From: CANKJK01 sp040081715
GTDB taxonomy: Bacteria > Acidobacteriota > Vicinamibacteria > Vicinamibacterales > UBA2999
Direction: 5' to 3'
NCBI GenBank assembly: GCA_040081715.1
Contig: JBEBFY010000008.1
Location: forward strand, 111,483-175,482
DNA: 64,000 nucleotides
The first letter of the stretch is position 1. The number at the start of each line of letters is the position of its first letter. The position numbers and the translations under genes were made by a program. Below, one piece after another: positions 29,449 through 38,352 of the stretch. The notes under the pieces were generated by a model. That model was not told where the DNA came from and searched no databases. It saw only the letters and a program-made list of their open reading frames with translations.

Positions 29449-29478
29449 CGAGGTGAACAGAACGTCTGTTAGGCGCCC
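29449..29478. repeat. 30-nt dispersed repeat, copy 1 (attC-like half site)
   Basis: This 30-nt stretch matches 53944-53973 at 26 of 30 positions. It contains GTTAGGC, which fits the integron core consensus GTTRRRY, and the preceding GAACAG...CGTCT resembles the 3' half of an attC site. No inverse core was found upstream, so it is not a complete attC. Confidence 0.45.
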
Positions 29479-29514
29479 GTCGCCCCCTGAGCGAGCCCCC
29501 GGGTGCGCCCGTCG

Positions 29515-30243
29515 TCAGCGCTTGCGCATGGGTCGCATCGAGAGGTCGGTGACCTCCGACGTGCGCGGCAGCGTCAGCGCGCTCACGACGAGGGCGGCGA
29601 CGTCCTCGGGCTGGGCGAACCGCGCCGCGTCGTAGTCGTCACGGCCCTCGAGCTCGTGGAGCCGGGCCTGCAGCGGTGTCGCGGTCCGTCCCGGATACAC
29701 GGACAGCACCCGCACGCCCTCCGCGTTCACTTCCGCCCGCAGGCTGTCGGCGAGCGCCCGCAGTGCGAACTTGGTCGCCGCATACTGGCCCACGTTGGGG
29801 CCCGCGGACAGCCCCGCTTGCGAGTTGACGAAGACGACCTGCCCCTTCGCGCCGAGGAGGCGTGGGAGAAGCCGTTGCGTGAGCAGATACGGTGCGCGCA
29901 GGTTCAGGCGGTACTGCGCGTCGAAGTCCTCGACGGGGGCGCTCAGCACCGGTCCGATCCGAGTGTCGCCCGCGCTGTGCACGAGCACGTCGAGCCGGTC
30001 GGCCTCGCCGTTGAACGTGCTGGCGAGCAGGTCCACGTCCGCGTCGTTCGTGATGTCGGCCTGCCAGCCGCGTGCCTGCCCTCCCGCGGCGCGGACGAGG
30101 GCGGCCACCTCCTGGAGCGGGGCGAGGCGTCGTCCGACGAGCCAGAGTGACGCCTGCCGCTCGGCCAGGGCGAGCGCGATGGCTCGACCGATGCCGCTGC
30201 CCGCCCCGGTGATGACGACGACTGCGCCGGCGACGAGCGTCAT
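29515..30243 (-). CDS. SDR-family oxidoreductase
   Basis: 242 residues of classical short-chain dehydrogenase. It shows the cofactor loop TGAGSGIGRAIA (residues 12-23), an NNAG-equivalent VHSAGD, the catalytic Ser in VNSQAG and YAATK with Tyr/Lys. An Arg pair after strand beta-2 (GRRLAP) suggests NADP preference. It is the last gene of the minus-strand polysaccharide operon and overlaps the DUF4910 gene by 4 nt. The substrate is unknown. Gap 29311-29514 contains repeat copy 1 and no gene. Confidence 0.88.
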   Translation of the reverse strand: MTLVAGAVVVITGAGSGIGRAIALALAERQASLWLVGRRLAPLQEVAALVRAAGGQARGWQADITNDADVDLLASTFNGEADRLDVLVHSAGDTRIGPVLSAPVEDFDAQYRLNLRAPYLLTQRLLPRLLGAKGQVVFVNSQAGLSAGPNVGQYAATKFALRALADSLRAEVNAEGVRVLSVYPGRTATPLQARLHELEGRDDYDAARFAQPEDVAALVVSALTLPRTSEVTDLSMRPMRKR

Positions 30244-31556
30244 GCGCGGGCGGTCTCACACGGGCCGAGCAGTCCGTGCTGGAGCAGGAGGTCTGCGGCC
30301 TCGACGACTTCGGCGAAGGGCATGGCGGCCCGTGTGGCGATCTCGAGCAGCGGATGGTGTCCGTCGGACAGGTTGAGCACCCACAACATGGCCATCTGAC
30401 GGCGTGGCGCGTCGGCTACGCCGCCGATCGCGCCGTACAAACCGCGCGTGCCCAGTTGCGGCTCGCATTTCGGGTTGAGATTCATGTAGCGGGCGTCGCG
30501 GTCCACCACCCGCACGATGGCCAGCGCCGTCGCCAGCGAATCGGCCAGGGCCTCGGGCCGCACCAGGTCCAGATTGTCGGCCGACGTGTGGTACTCGGGG
30601 AATCGTCCGTGCGGGGTCCGCATCAGGCATCCCACCGGCATGTCGAATCCGGGGGAATTGTACTGGCGCTCGTCGTATCCCCACGGCGAGAACGGCTCGA
30701 TCGTGAACGGCCGGCCGGCGTGCTGGAGCACATGCGCCGCCGCGCGGTCGATCGGGGTGTCGCCGCGCCGTGTCTGCTTGTAAGTCACCGCACCTGCGTC
30801 GCCCAGGCAGGTGAGCACCATCCCATGGCGGACCTTCGCCGCGGCGCCTTCGTGCTGCCCCAGCCACGTGATGGAGCCGATCGTGCCCGGGATGAACAGC
30901 ACACGGATCGTGTGTCGACGGCGCTCCTGGCCCAGCTGACGTGCGAGGAACGTGGCGACCGCGATGCCGGACAGGTTGTCGTTGCAGAGCGAGGGGTGGC
31001 ACACGTGGCACGAGATCAGGATCTCGTCGGTCGTCTCTCCTGGGAGCACGCACTCCCCCCAGGTGAGGTGTCCCGGCTCGAGTGAGGTGTCGATGAGGAC
31101 CTCGTACTCGTCGTCGGTCAGGGCCGCGCGCTGTCGTTCGGTGACACAGAACCCCCACGCGCGTTGGTAGTACGACGTGCGGTACGGTATCCACTCGGGA
31201 TGGTCGGGCAGCGAAAACAGATGCGCGTCGAGTTCCTCGCGCGCAACACGGGCGCGCACCGGCTCGCTGTAGCCCATCACGTGCAGGTTGGATCGCGCAA
31301 AGTCGATGACCTTCCTGCCGGCGCGGTCCTTTACGTAGGCGTCCCGGATGTTCCATTCGAGAGGCACCGTCCAGTCGAACACCCGGGTTCCCGAGGGCAC
31401 CTCGCGCACGTCCAGGGGGATGTGGCGGCCGATGGCCGCGAGCGTGCGGCGCACGCCCTCACCGGTGAGGCTGCGGCAGATCGGGTAGAGCTCCGACACG
31501 AACCGATGGAGCGCATCGCCGGACGACGATGCGCCCGCCGTGTCGCCCGGGCTCAT
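30240..31556 (-). CDS. DUF4910 aminopeptidase-like protein
   Basis: 438 residues. The central domain is M28-like with the metal-binding stretch SCHVCHPSLCNDNLSG, then a C-terminal winged-helix-like part (MLWVLNLSDGHHPLLEIA). Proteins of this family (DUF4910 with inserted DUF2172) are recurrently found in surface-polysaccharide clusters and their substrate is not firmly known. Potential Zn ligands are His/Asp in this motif and the later HTSADNLD. ATG 31556 overlaps the stop of the upstream methyltransferase remnant (ATGA). This shows that the methyltransferase gene was once the preceding gene in the operon. Confidence 0.88.
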   Translation of the reverse strand: MSPGDTAGASSSGDALHRFVSELYPICRSLTGEGVRRTLAAIGRHIPLDVREVPSGTRVFDWTVPLEWNIRDAYVKDRAGRKVIDFARSNLHVMGYSEPVRARVAREELDAHLFSLPDHPEWIPYRTSYYQRAWGFCVTERQRAALTDDEYEVLIDTSLEPGHLTWGECVLPGETTDEILISCHVCHPSLCNDNLSGIAVATFLARQLGQERRRHTIRVLFIPGTIGSITWLGQHEGAAAKVRHGMVLTCLGDAGAVTYKQTRRGDTPIDRAAAHVLQHAGRPFTIEPFSPWGYDERQYNSPGFDMPVGCLMRTPHGRFPEYHTSADNLDLVRPEALADSLATALAIVRVVDRDARYMNLNPKCEPQLGTRGLYGAIGGVADAPRRQMAMLWVLNLSDGHHPLLEIATRAAMPFAEVVEAADLLLQHGLLGPCETARA

Positions 31557-31720
31557 GGGATGACTCTCAGCATGGGGCCGAGCAGGTCGTCGGGTCTTCT
31601 TACCTTCACCGTATCGGGATCGTAGATCGGGATGCGGCTGCCTGGCAGGGACAGTCCCTGTGTGTGGGGGCTCCGGTCCACCGCGCAGTCGACCATGTCG
31701 GTGCTCACGCCGCAGTAACG
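31553..31720 (-). pseudogene. Remnant of a C-methyltransferase gene (paralogue of 38353-39579)
   Basis: The 170-nt gap between the SDR and DUF4910 genes encodes, in one frame, DMVDCAVDRSPHTQG, LPGSRIPIYDPD and VKVRRPDD. This matches 29 of 43 residues of the intact methyltransferase at 38353-39579 (DLVDYAVDRSPHKQG, LPGSRIPIHHPD). It is only the first part of that C-terminal domain: 12 unrelated residues then lead to a TGA that overlaps the next ATG. The Zn-binding and SAM domains are gone, and the SDR gene ends 7 nt upstream. The intact paralogue may supply the activity. Confidence 0.82.
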
Positions 31721-31727
31721 GGCCTCC

Positions 31728-32759
31728 CTACGGTGCGGTCCAGAAGAAGTTCGCGTCGATCCGGCCGGTGTCGATGAGGTGTTTGAGCTGGGCCAGACGT
31801 GTGAAGGGCCTGAGCCGGAACATCTCTTCGGTCAGCTGCACGCGTGCGTAGAGATCGCGCAGCTGCTCCGCGCCGCGCCGCAGCGTCCACTCGCAGGCGA
31901 AGTGGGGCAGCGTCCGGGTGATCAGGTCGAAGTTCACCCGGTAGCTGCGCTGGTCCGGGTCGCCCGCGCCAAAACTGAGCGCGCAGCCTGGAAAGACCTC
32001 GGCGATGCACGTCGCGATGTCCCGGATCTGGAAGTTCTCGTCGTTCTGTCCCACGTTGAGCACCGCGTTGTGGACCGCCTCGCGCGGTGCGTCCAGCACC
32101 GCCAGAAACGCGCGGCAGATATCGAGCACATGCACGATCGGTCGCCATGGCGTACCGTCACTCAGCAGCGCGATGCGCTTGGTCGTCCACGCCAGCCCTG
32201 ACAGGTTGTTCACCGCCAGGTCGAAACGCATGCGCGGCGCGGCGCCGTAGGCCGTGGCGTTCCGAAGGAACGTCGGCGAGAACCGGTCGTCGGCCATGGC
32301 CGCGAAGGCGCGTTCGTCGAGCACCTTGCACCGCGCGTAGTCGGTCTGCGGGTCGACCGGCGACACCTCGGACACGATGTCGGCGTCCGACTGGCCGTAC
32401 ACACTGCACGACGAGGCATAGACGAAACGGGAGACGCCGACCGCCTTGGCCATCTCCGCCAGCCGCACAGAGGCGTCGTGGTTGATGGCGTAGGTCACCG
32501 CCTGCGAGAGCTGCCCGAGCGCGTCGTTCGAGAGGCCCGCGAGGTGGAGCACGGCGTCGAACCCCTCGAGGTCGGCCGGTTCCACGTTCCGAATGTCCTT
32601 GGTGATGATCGGCAGGGCGTCACCGGCGGGCGGTTCTCCGAGCGTCGCTTCCCGGAAGTAACGCGTGTCGAGGCCCGTGACGTCGTGTCCGGCTCGAACC
32701 ATGAAGGGAACCATCAGGCTCCCGATGTACCCGTCCGAGCCCGTGATCAGGATGCGCAC
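31728..32759 (-). CDS. NAD-dependent epimerase/dehydratase (extended SDR)
   Basis: 343 residues. The Rossmann loop is ITGSDGYIGSLM (residues 5-16), followed by VLHLAG, the catalytic Ser in ASSCSVYG and the TDYARCK Tyr/Lys. This is the nucleotide-sugar epimerase, dehydratase or reductase fold. It is not a classic RfbG CDP-glucose dehydratase, which begins with GHTGFKG. In this cluster it probably acts on a CDP- or dTDP-linked 4-keto sugar. It is 40 nt from rfbF and directly upstream of the methyltransferase remnant. Confidence 0.87.
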   Translation of the reverse strand: MRILITGSDGYIGSLMVPFMVRAGHDVTGLDTRYFREATLGEPPAGDALPIITKDIRNVEPADLEGFDAVLHLAGLSNDALGQLSQAVTYAINHDASVRLAEMAKAVGVSRFVYASSCSVYGQSDADIVSEVSPVDPQTDYARCKVLDERAFAAMADDRFSPTFLRNATAYGAAPRMRFDLAVNNLSGLAWTTKRIALLSDGTPWRPIVHVLDICRAFLAVLDAPREAVHNAVLNVGQNDENFQIRDIATCIAEVFPGCALSFGAGDPDQRSYRVNFDLITRTLPHFACEWTLRRGAEQLRDLYARVQLTEEMFRLRPFTRLAQLKHLIDTGRIDANFFWTAP

Positions 32760-32799
32760 GACGTTCTCCTACCGGTGATTGTCCGCCCCACGCGGCGGA

Positions 32800-33510
32800 T
32801 CACCAGACTTTCCACGGTGACTGGCCCTGACGCCAGAGGTCCTCGAGCGCCTGCCGATCACGAGGCGCGTCCATGCACTGCCAGTAGCCGGTGTGCTTGT
32901 AGCCGACCAGCTGGCCGCTCTCGGCCAGTCGTGTCATGGGCGCATCTTCCCACGCCTGGTCGTCGTGTTCGATGGAGTCGAGCGCCGCCGGGTCGATGAC
33001 GAAAAAGCCTCCGTTGACCCAGAGGCCGTCCATCCAGGGCTTCTCGCGGAAGCCCACGCGAGTGCTGCCGTCCGCAGGGAACGTCACGACGCCGAAGGGC
33101 ATGCGCGGCTGCACGGCGGTGACCGTCGCCAGGACGCCCTGCGCCCGGTGAAAGCGCACCAGCGCGGAGATGTCCACGTTCGAGACGGCGTCACCGTATG
33201 TCATGCAGAAGGGCCCATCGGTCACCAGATCCCGAACCCGCTTCAGCCGGCCGCCGGTGGCGGTCGACAGGCCGGTGTCCACCACCTGCACCCGCCAGTC
33301 TTCGTCCTGTGAGCGCGCGAAGAACTCCGAAATGCGCTCGCCCTGGTACCCCGCGCACACGACGAAGTCGTGGATGCCGTGCGCCTGATAGATTTTCAGG
33401 ATGTGCCACAGGATCGGGCGACCACCGATGTCGACGAGCGGCTTGGGGCGTGCCGCGGTCTCGTCACCCATGCGGGTGCCAAGGCCGCCGGCCAGGATGA
33501 CTGCCTTCAT
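32800..33510 (-). CDS. rfbF: Glucose-1-phosphate cytidylyltransferase
   Basis: 236 residues. It has the nucleotidyltransferase signature LAGGLGTRMGDET, then RPKPLVDIGGRPILWHI, VDTGLSTATGGRLKRV and GFREKPW. The combination of VDTG-TGGRLKR and GFREKP is characteristic of RfbF, which makes CDP-glucose from CTP and glucose-1-phosphate. CDP-glucose is the entry to 3,6-dideoxyhexoses and branched sugars such as yersiniose. The next pathway enzymes (RfbG dehydratase, RfbH) are not in the window. Confidence 0.92.
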   Translation of the reverse strand: MKAVILAGGLGTRMGDETAARPKPLVDIGGRPILWHILKIYQAHGIHDFVVCAGYQGERISEFFARSQDEDWRVQVVDTGLSTATGGRLKRVRDLVTDGPFCMTYGDAVSNVDISALVRFHRAQGVLATVTAVQPRMPFGVVTFPADGSTRVGFREKPWMDGLWVNGGFFVIDPAALDSIEHDDQAWEDAPMTRLAESGQLVGYKHTGYWQCMDAPRDRQALEDLWRQGQSPWKVW

Positions 33511-33550
33511 GCCGGCGCGGCGTCCCTGGCTGCCGTGAGCGCTGGATGCA

Positions 33551-34303
33551 TCACTGGCGGTACTCCGGTCCGCCCAATCCCAGGCGGTACCGCAGAACCT
33601 TGAACGATTCCTTCAGCGTGCCCCAGCCGTAGATCGTGGAGCCAACCAAAGGATTCATCGAGGCTTCTTTGAAATAGCGGCAGTCAGCCGGCGCTTCCGC
33701 GAGGGTCCAGCCGTTGATGACGGCGTGCGCCACGAGCTGGAACCCCAGGATGAACTCGTTCGAGAGCTTGTCGAGCGGGACCGTGCGCGCCCATCGGGCG
33801 CTGTAGACACGCAGGCCGGAATGGAACTCGGACAGATGCGCGCCCATCATGGTGCCGTTCATGAAGGTGAGGAACCGGTTCGCGACGAACTTCCACCACG
33901 GCATGCCGCCGTCGAGGGATCGACGCACCGGCAGGAATCGCGAGCCGATGACCATCGCGTGGTCGGCCTCCTGGATCTTCTCGAGCAGGCCAGGCACGAA
34001 CGATGGATCGTACTGATTGTCCGGGTGCAACTCGACGATGTAGTCGGCCTCGGCCGCAAGGGCCGCGCGAAAACACGACTTGATGCTGCCGCCGAAGCCG
34101 CGATCGGTCTGGTGGCGGACGACCGTGATGCCGAGGCGTTCGGCGATGGTCACAGTGTCGTCCTTGCTGGCGTTGTCCACGAGGATCAACTGGTCGATAT
34201 ATCCAGGGGGAATCCGAGCCACCGTCGCTTCCAGCGTCTTCGCGCTATTACGCGCCGGCATGATGGCCACGACACGGCCGCGCTTCGGGACACGCGTTGG
34301 CAT
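33551..34303 (-). CDS. Family 2 glycosyltransferase (DPM1-like)
   Basis: 250 residues with the GT-A fold of family GT2: MPARNSAKTLEATV, ILVDNASKDDTV, the DXD-like HPDNQYDP, then IGSRFLP and the acceptor-side FHSGLRVYS. No membrane segments are present, so it would be a cytoplasmic enzyme acting at the membrane surface on a polyprenyl-phosphate acceptor or as a chain glycosyltransferase. It is first in the minus-strand operon. The 34304-34559 spacer to the divergent gene should contain both promoters; I could not assign boxes with confidence. Confidence 0.9.
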   Translation of the reverse strand: MPTRVPKRGRVVAIMPARNSAKTLEATVARIPPGYIDQLILVDNASKDDTVTIAERLGITVVRHQTDRGFGGSIKSCFRAALAAEADYIVELHPDNQYDPSFVPGLLEKIQEADHAMVIGSRFLPVRRSLDGGMPWWKFVANRFLTFMNGTMMGAHLSEFHSGLRVYSARWARTVPLDKLSNEFILGFQLVAHAVINGWTLAEAPADCRYFKEASMNPLVGSTIYGWGTLKESFKVLRYRLGLGGPEYRQ

Positions 34304-34583
34304 GCTGATTACGATGCCTCGCCCACGACCCGTGTCTGAGTCGTACCGAGTCCCGCTGCGATCGTATCGATGACGCCCTCCACATGGAATGGTCCCGGAT
34401 GATCACGTCGCAGGGGACGTGCATCGTCGTTTGGACAACCCGCCAATTATACAAGGACACAGGGCGCCTACCAAGGCAGGTCAGGCCCGGCAGCAGGAGC
34501 AGTGTTCATCGCGCCGTGGGATATTATGACCACCACACCTCCTCGAGGACGACCCTACCCTGAGACAGACATCGAACTGGCGG

Positions 34584-34952
34584 GTGCTAGCCTGCGGCGT
34601 GTTGTTCGCGTGGTGCGTGCTGGCCGTTGGCGGGGCGCGTCGCACTGCGGCCGCGCGCGAGCCCGACCCGATGGCCAGACTCGCAGCCGAGTTCCTGCCG
34701 TTCGTCCCGTTTCTGCCCCCTCGCGGCGAGATCGGGTACCTGGAGAAACGAGGCGGCAACGACGACGACACTCGGACCTACTACGCCTCCCAGTACGCCC
34801 TGGTGCCCCGCGTGGTGCTGTCGCGCACCGGGCCTGAATTCCTGATCGTGCCGCGGGACACGGAAGTGCCGGGTGGTGACGAACGGCTCGCCGGCTTCGT
34901 CCCGGTGCGGACGTTCCCCACGGGTCACCGGCTGTTTCGACGGGCGCCATGA
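34584..34952 (+). CDS. Small exported hypothetical protein
   Basis: About 122 residues. An N-terminal hydrophobic stretch (VLACGVLFAWCVLAVGGA) looks like a signal peptide or anchor, then a small domain with DTRTYYASQYALVPRVV and FLIVPRD. It is probably the accessory partner of the next polytopic protein, which it overlaps by 4 nt (ATGA). The start is unsure: GTG 34584 has no basic n-region, while CTG 34560 would give LRQTSNWR before the hydrophobic core and has GAGG upstream. No family was recognised. Confidence 0.65.
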   Translation: MLACGVLFAWCVLAVGGARRTAAAREPDPMARLAAEFLPFVPFLPPRGEIGYLEKRGGNDDDTRTYYASQYALVPRVVLSRTGPEFLIVPRDTEVPGGDERLAGFVPVRTFPTGHRLFRRAP

Positions 34953-36331
34953 TTGCCGCCCTGCTCGGACTCGTCCTGCCGTCGGCCTCGACGTGGCTGC
35001 TGATCCGGGCGGTGGGCCTGGTCGCGTCGTCCGAGTCCGGTGCGTTGCGGGCCGCGCTGGCCGTGGCCGGAGGGATCGGGTTTTCTTCGATCACCACCTT
35101 CGTGTTTGTCTGCCTCGGCGTGCGCCTCGGCCCCGGCTTCGTCGTCGCCGACGCATCCGTCTGGGTGGCGCTCGGTGTCCTGTTTTGGAGGATGGGCCGA
35201 TCGCGAAGCGGGTCGCCTGCGGTGGACGGCGGCGAGGTCGCATCGCCGCCGTCATCCCTCGACTGGCTCGCGCGAGGCGCCTTTGGCCTGACTACCGCGC
35301 TGGCCGTTGCCACCGTGTGGAGCCACTACCTCGCGGCGCCCCACGGCGAGTGGGACGCCTGGGCCATCTGGAATCAGAAGGCGCGGTTCCTGTTCCGTGC
35401 GGGTGATGGGTGGACGGACGTACTGGCCATCGCGTGGTCCAACCCCAGCCACCCGCTGCTGGTCTCGACCTCGGTGGCTCGGCTGTGGGCGTACGCGGGC
35501 GCGGAACTGACGGCGGTGCCGGCCGTGCTCTCGGCCTTGTACGGCGCGCTGGTCGTGTCGGCGGTCGTCGGCGCCTTGCACGCGCGACACGCGCGTGCCT
35601 GGCTGGCCGGGGCCGTGGTTCTGGCGCCGGCGGTGTTCACGCAACTGGCCGCGGCGCAGACGGCGGACCTGCCGGCCGGGCTCTTCATCCTGCTCTCGCT
35701 TATCATGCTGCGCGGCGTTCCCGACGCCGACGCACGCCGTCGTACCGCGCGCTGGGTCGCGGCAGGCGTGTTGGCGAGCTTGGCCGGGTGGACGAAGAAC
35801 GAGGGCGTGGTCTTTCTGGCCATCACCGGCGGCTGGATCCTGCTCGGGGCGTTACGTCGTGGGGCTGTGCAGCGGTTCGGGTGGTGGCTGGCGGGTGCCG
35901 TTCCCGTACTCGCAACGACCGTCTGGTTCAAGGTTGCTATCGCACCCGAAGCGCCGATCTACATGTCGGATCCGGGCACCGTGGCTGCGCTCGTCGGCCG
36001 GGTCTTCGCGGTGGATCGTCACGTGGCCATCGGCTCGCTGGTGGGACGCATGGCTGGCCGGTGGGGTGGTCCGATCGCGTCTGGGGCGCTGCCAGGGGCC
36101 ATGGTGGCATCCGTCCTGGCCGCGGTACGCGGGAGCCGTGCGGCGCGGTTCGCCCTCGGCGTCATCGCACCTCTGTTCGCGGCGTACTGGGCCGTGTGGG
36201 TGTTGACGCCGCTCGACACCGCGTGGCTGGTGTCAACGACGTTCGATCGGCTCGTGTGTCAGGTGTGGCCCGCGTTGGTGTTGGCGGCCTTCTCGAGTGG
36301 GGATTCAACGGTCTCGCGGTCGGACGTCTGA
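34949..36331 (+). CDS. Polytopic membrane protein, GT-C-like
   Basis: 460 residues with about ten membrane segments. A conserved-looking external loop HGEWDAWAIWNQKARFLF follows the fourth segment, resembling the first loop of GT-C (GT39-like) glycosyltransferases, where an acidic residue is catalytic. Location inside the polysaccharide locus supports a role in transfer from a lipid-linked sugar, but this is inference. It is coupled to the preceding small exported protein. 20 nt separate it from the 3,5-epimerase gene. Confidence 0.78.
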   Translation: MIAALLGLVLPSASTWLLIRAVGLVASSESGALRAALAVAGGIGFSSITTFVFVCLGVRLGPGFVVADASVWVALGVLFWRMGRSRSGSPAVDGGEVASPPSSLDWLARGAFGLTTALAVATVWSHYLAAPHGEWDAWAIWNQKARFLFRAGDGWTDVLAIAWSNPSHPLLVSTSVARLWAYAGAELTAVPAVLSALYGALVVSAVVGALHARHARAWLAGAVVLAPAVFTQLAAAQTADLPAGLFILLSLIMLRGVPDADARRRTARWVAAGVLASLAGWTKNEGVVFLAITGGWILLGALRRGAVQRFGWWLAGAVPVLATTVWFKVAIAPEAPIYMSDPGTVAALVGRVFAVDRHVAIGSLVGRMAGRWGGPIASGALPGAMVASVLAAVRGSRAARFALGVIAPLFAAYWAVWVLTPLDTAWLVSTTFDRLVCQVWPALVLAAFSSGDSTVSRSDV

Positions 36332-36351
36332 GGTAACGAAAAGGATGATGC

Positions 36352-36972
36352 GTGAACTTCACTGAGACGCGCCTGGCGGGCGCCTGGATCGTCGATCTGG
36401 AGACGCGGTCCGACGCCCGCGGCTTCTTCGCTCGTGCGTTCTGCCAGACGGAGTTCACCGAGGCCGGGCTCGACCCGGTCGTCGCGCAGGTCAACCTCTC
36501 GTTCAACGTCGCGAAGGGCACAGTGCGCGGCCTGCACTTCCAGTATCCGCCGGCGGCCGAGGCCAAGCTCGTCCGCTGCACGCGGGGGGCGATCGTGGAC
36601 GTAATCGTGGACCTGCGGCCCGAGTCGCCGAGCTACCTCGAACACGTCGCCGTGGAGCTCTCAGCCGACAATCGGCGCAGCCTGTACGTCCCGAAACGCT
36701 TCGCGCACGGTTACCAGACGCTCGAGGACGGAACCGAGACGCTGTATCAGGTGAGCGAGGTCTACGCGCCGGCGTCGGAGGGCGGGCTGCCGTTCAACGA
36801 TCCACGGCTGGCCATCGACTGGCCGCTCGTCGTCTCGAACGTATCGGACAAGGACCGGCAGTGGCGGCCGCTCTCGCAGGTGCAGCCTGAACTGCGGGCA
36901 CGCATGGCGCCGGCCGGACCCGCGGCGACCGCCGGTGGCCCCGACCAGGCCGCTTCCCGAGGGCGGGCATGA
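36352..36972 (+). CDS. rfbC: dTDP-4-dehydrorhamnose 3,5-epimerase family protein
   Basis: 206 residues. The cupin fold of RmlC with catalytic His62 (VRGLHFQ), Tyr132, and the acidic residue in SDKDR. Other conserved pieces are RGFFARAF near the N-terminus and YVPKRFAHGYQTL. The true substrate in this locus may be a CDP- or dTDP-4-keto sugar, since rfbF is present and rmlA/B/D are not. The start is GTG 36352. Overlap of 4 nt with the next gene shows coupling. Confidence 0.88.
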   Translation: MNFTETRLAGAWIVDLETRSDARGFFARAFCQTEFTEAGLDPVVAQVNLSFNVAKGTVRGLHFQYPPAAEAKLVRCTRGAIVDVIVDLRPESPSYLEHVAVELSADNRRSLYVPKRFAHGYQTLEDGTETLYQVSEVYAPASEGGLPFNDPRLAIDWPLVVSNVSDKDRQWRPLSQVQPELRARMAPAGPAATAGGPDQAASRGRA

Positions 36973-38315
36973 TCATCGTCGATCGCGCGCTCGAGGCGCG
37001 TGCCGCCGAAGGACGCCCGATCCGTCTGGCGATCATTGGCGCAGGGTTCATGGCGCGTGGACTCGCCAACCAGATCATGAACAGCGTCAGGGGCATTCGT
37101 CTCGTGGCGATCTACGCGCGGCAGATCGACCAGGCGACCGGCGTGTTCCACTATGCCCTCGACACGTCGAATCCGCTGGCCGTGGAGACACAGGTGGCCT
37201 TCGACACCGCGGTGGCCGCTGGACGGCACGTGGTCACGAGCGATCCGACGCTCGCGTGCCGGTCCCCGCACGTAGACGTGATCCTCGATGTGACCGGCGC
37301 CGTGGAGTTCGGCGCCCACGTCGTGCTCGACGCCTTTGCCCACAGCAAGCACGTGGTGCTGATGAACGCCGAGCTCGACGCCACGCTCGGGCCGATACTC
37401 CAGGTGTACGCGCGGCGACACGGCGTCTTGCTCTCGGCCTGCGATGGTGACCAGCCAGCCGTCGAGATCAATTTGTATCGATTCGTCAGAGGGCTTGGGC
37501 TCATCCCACGTGTGATGGGCAACATCAAGGGGCTGCAGGATCGGTATCGCACGCCGCTCACGCAACAGGGCTTCGCGGAGAAGTGGGGGCAGCGACCCTC
37601 CATGGTGACGAGCTTCGCCGACGGGTCGAAGGTGAGCTTCGAGCAGGCGGTTGTCGCCAACGCCACCGGCTTGACGGTGGCACGGCGCGGCATGCTGGCG
37701 CTCGAGCACAGCGAGCACGTGGACCGGCTCACGACACGCTACGACCTGGACCAGCTCCGCGCACTCGGCGGCATCGTCGAGTACGTCGTCGGGGCGCAGC
37801 CGGGGCCCGGTGTGTTCTGCCTCGCCGAGCATACGGACCCGCGCCAGCGCCACTATCTCAATCTCTACAAGCTGGGTGAGGGGCCGCTCTACAGCTTCTA
37901 CGCGCCGTACCACCTGTGCCATTTCGAGGCGCCCAACACCGTGGCGCGCGTGGCGCTCCTCGGCGATACGGCGGGTTCGGCGATTGGGCCTCCCTTCGTG
38001 GAAGTGTGCGCGGTGGCGAAAGCGGACCTCAAGGCCGGCGACGTGCTCGACAGTTACGGCCATTTCATGACCTACGGCGAGGCCGTCAGCGCGGACGAGC
38101 GGCGCGCCCGCCGGTACCTCCCGGAGGGGCTCGTGGAGGGCTGCCGTCTCGTGCGCGATATCCCGCGCGACCAGGTGATCACCTACGACGATGTCGTGCT
38201 GCCGCCGAATCGACTAGCGGACCGTCTTTACGCGGAGCAGATCGCCCGATTCGCACCTGAGGCCGAACCGGCCGAGCCCGCGGCGGTGTCCGCCCCTTCG
38301 GGCGTTCGCGGCTGA
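36969..38315 (+). CDS. NAD(P)-binding oxidoreductase with SAF-like C-terminus
   Basis: 448 residues. The Rossmann motif is LAIIGAGFMARGLANQI (residues 20-36), then a homoserine-dehydrogenase-like/Gfo-Idh-like middle (HVDVILDVTGAVEFGAHVV) and a C-terminal SAF-like segment (KADLKAGDVLDSYGHFMTYG, RDIPRDQVITYDDV). Homologues recur in capsule and O-antigen clusters, where the reaction is not defined. It overlaps the epimerase gene by 4 nt, so the two probably act in one pathway. It converges on the methyltransferase gene with a 37-nt gap. Confidence 0.83.
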   Translation: MIIVDRALEARAAEGRPIRLAIIGAGFMARGLANQIMNSVRGIRLVAIYARQIDQATGVFHYALDTSNPLAVETQVAFDTAVAAGRHVVTSDPTLACRSPHVDVILDVTGAVEFGAHVVLDAFAHSKHVVLMNAELDATLGPILQVYARRHGVLLSACDGDQPAVEINLYRFVRGLGLIPRVMGNIKGLQDRYRTPLTQQGFAEKWGQRPSMVTSFADGSKVSFEQAVVANATGLTVARRGMLALEHSEHVDRLTTRYDLDQLRALGGIVEYVVGAQPGPGVFCLAEHTDPRQRHYLNLYKLGEGPLYSFYAPYHLCHFEAPNTVARVALLGDTAGSAIGPPFVEVCAVAKADLKAGDVLDSYGHFMTYGEAVSADERRARRYLPEGLVEGCRLVRDIPRDQVITYDDVVLPPNRLADRLYAEQIARFAPEAEPAEPAAVSAPSGVRG

Positions 38316-38352
38316 TCCGGCGGCTCCCCGCGGCCACGCCTGATGTCGGCCA

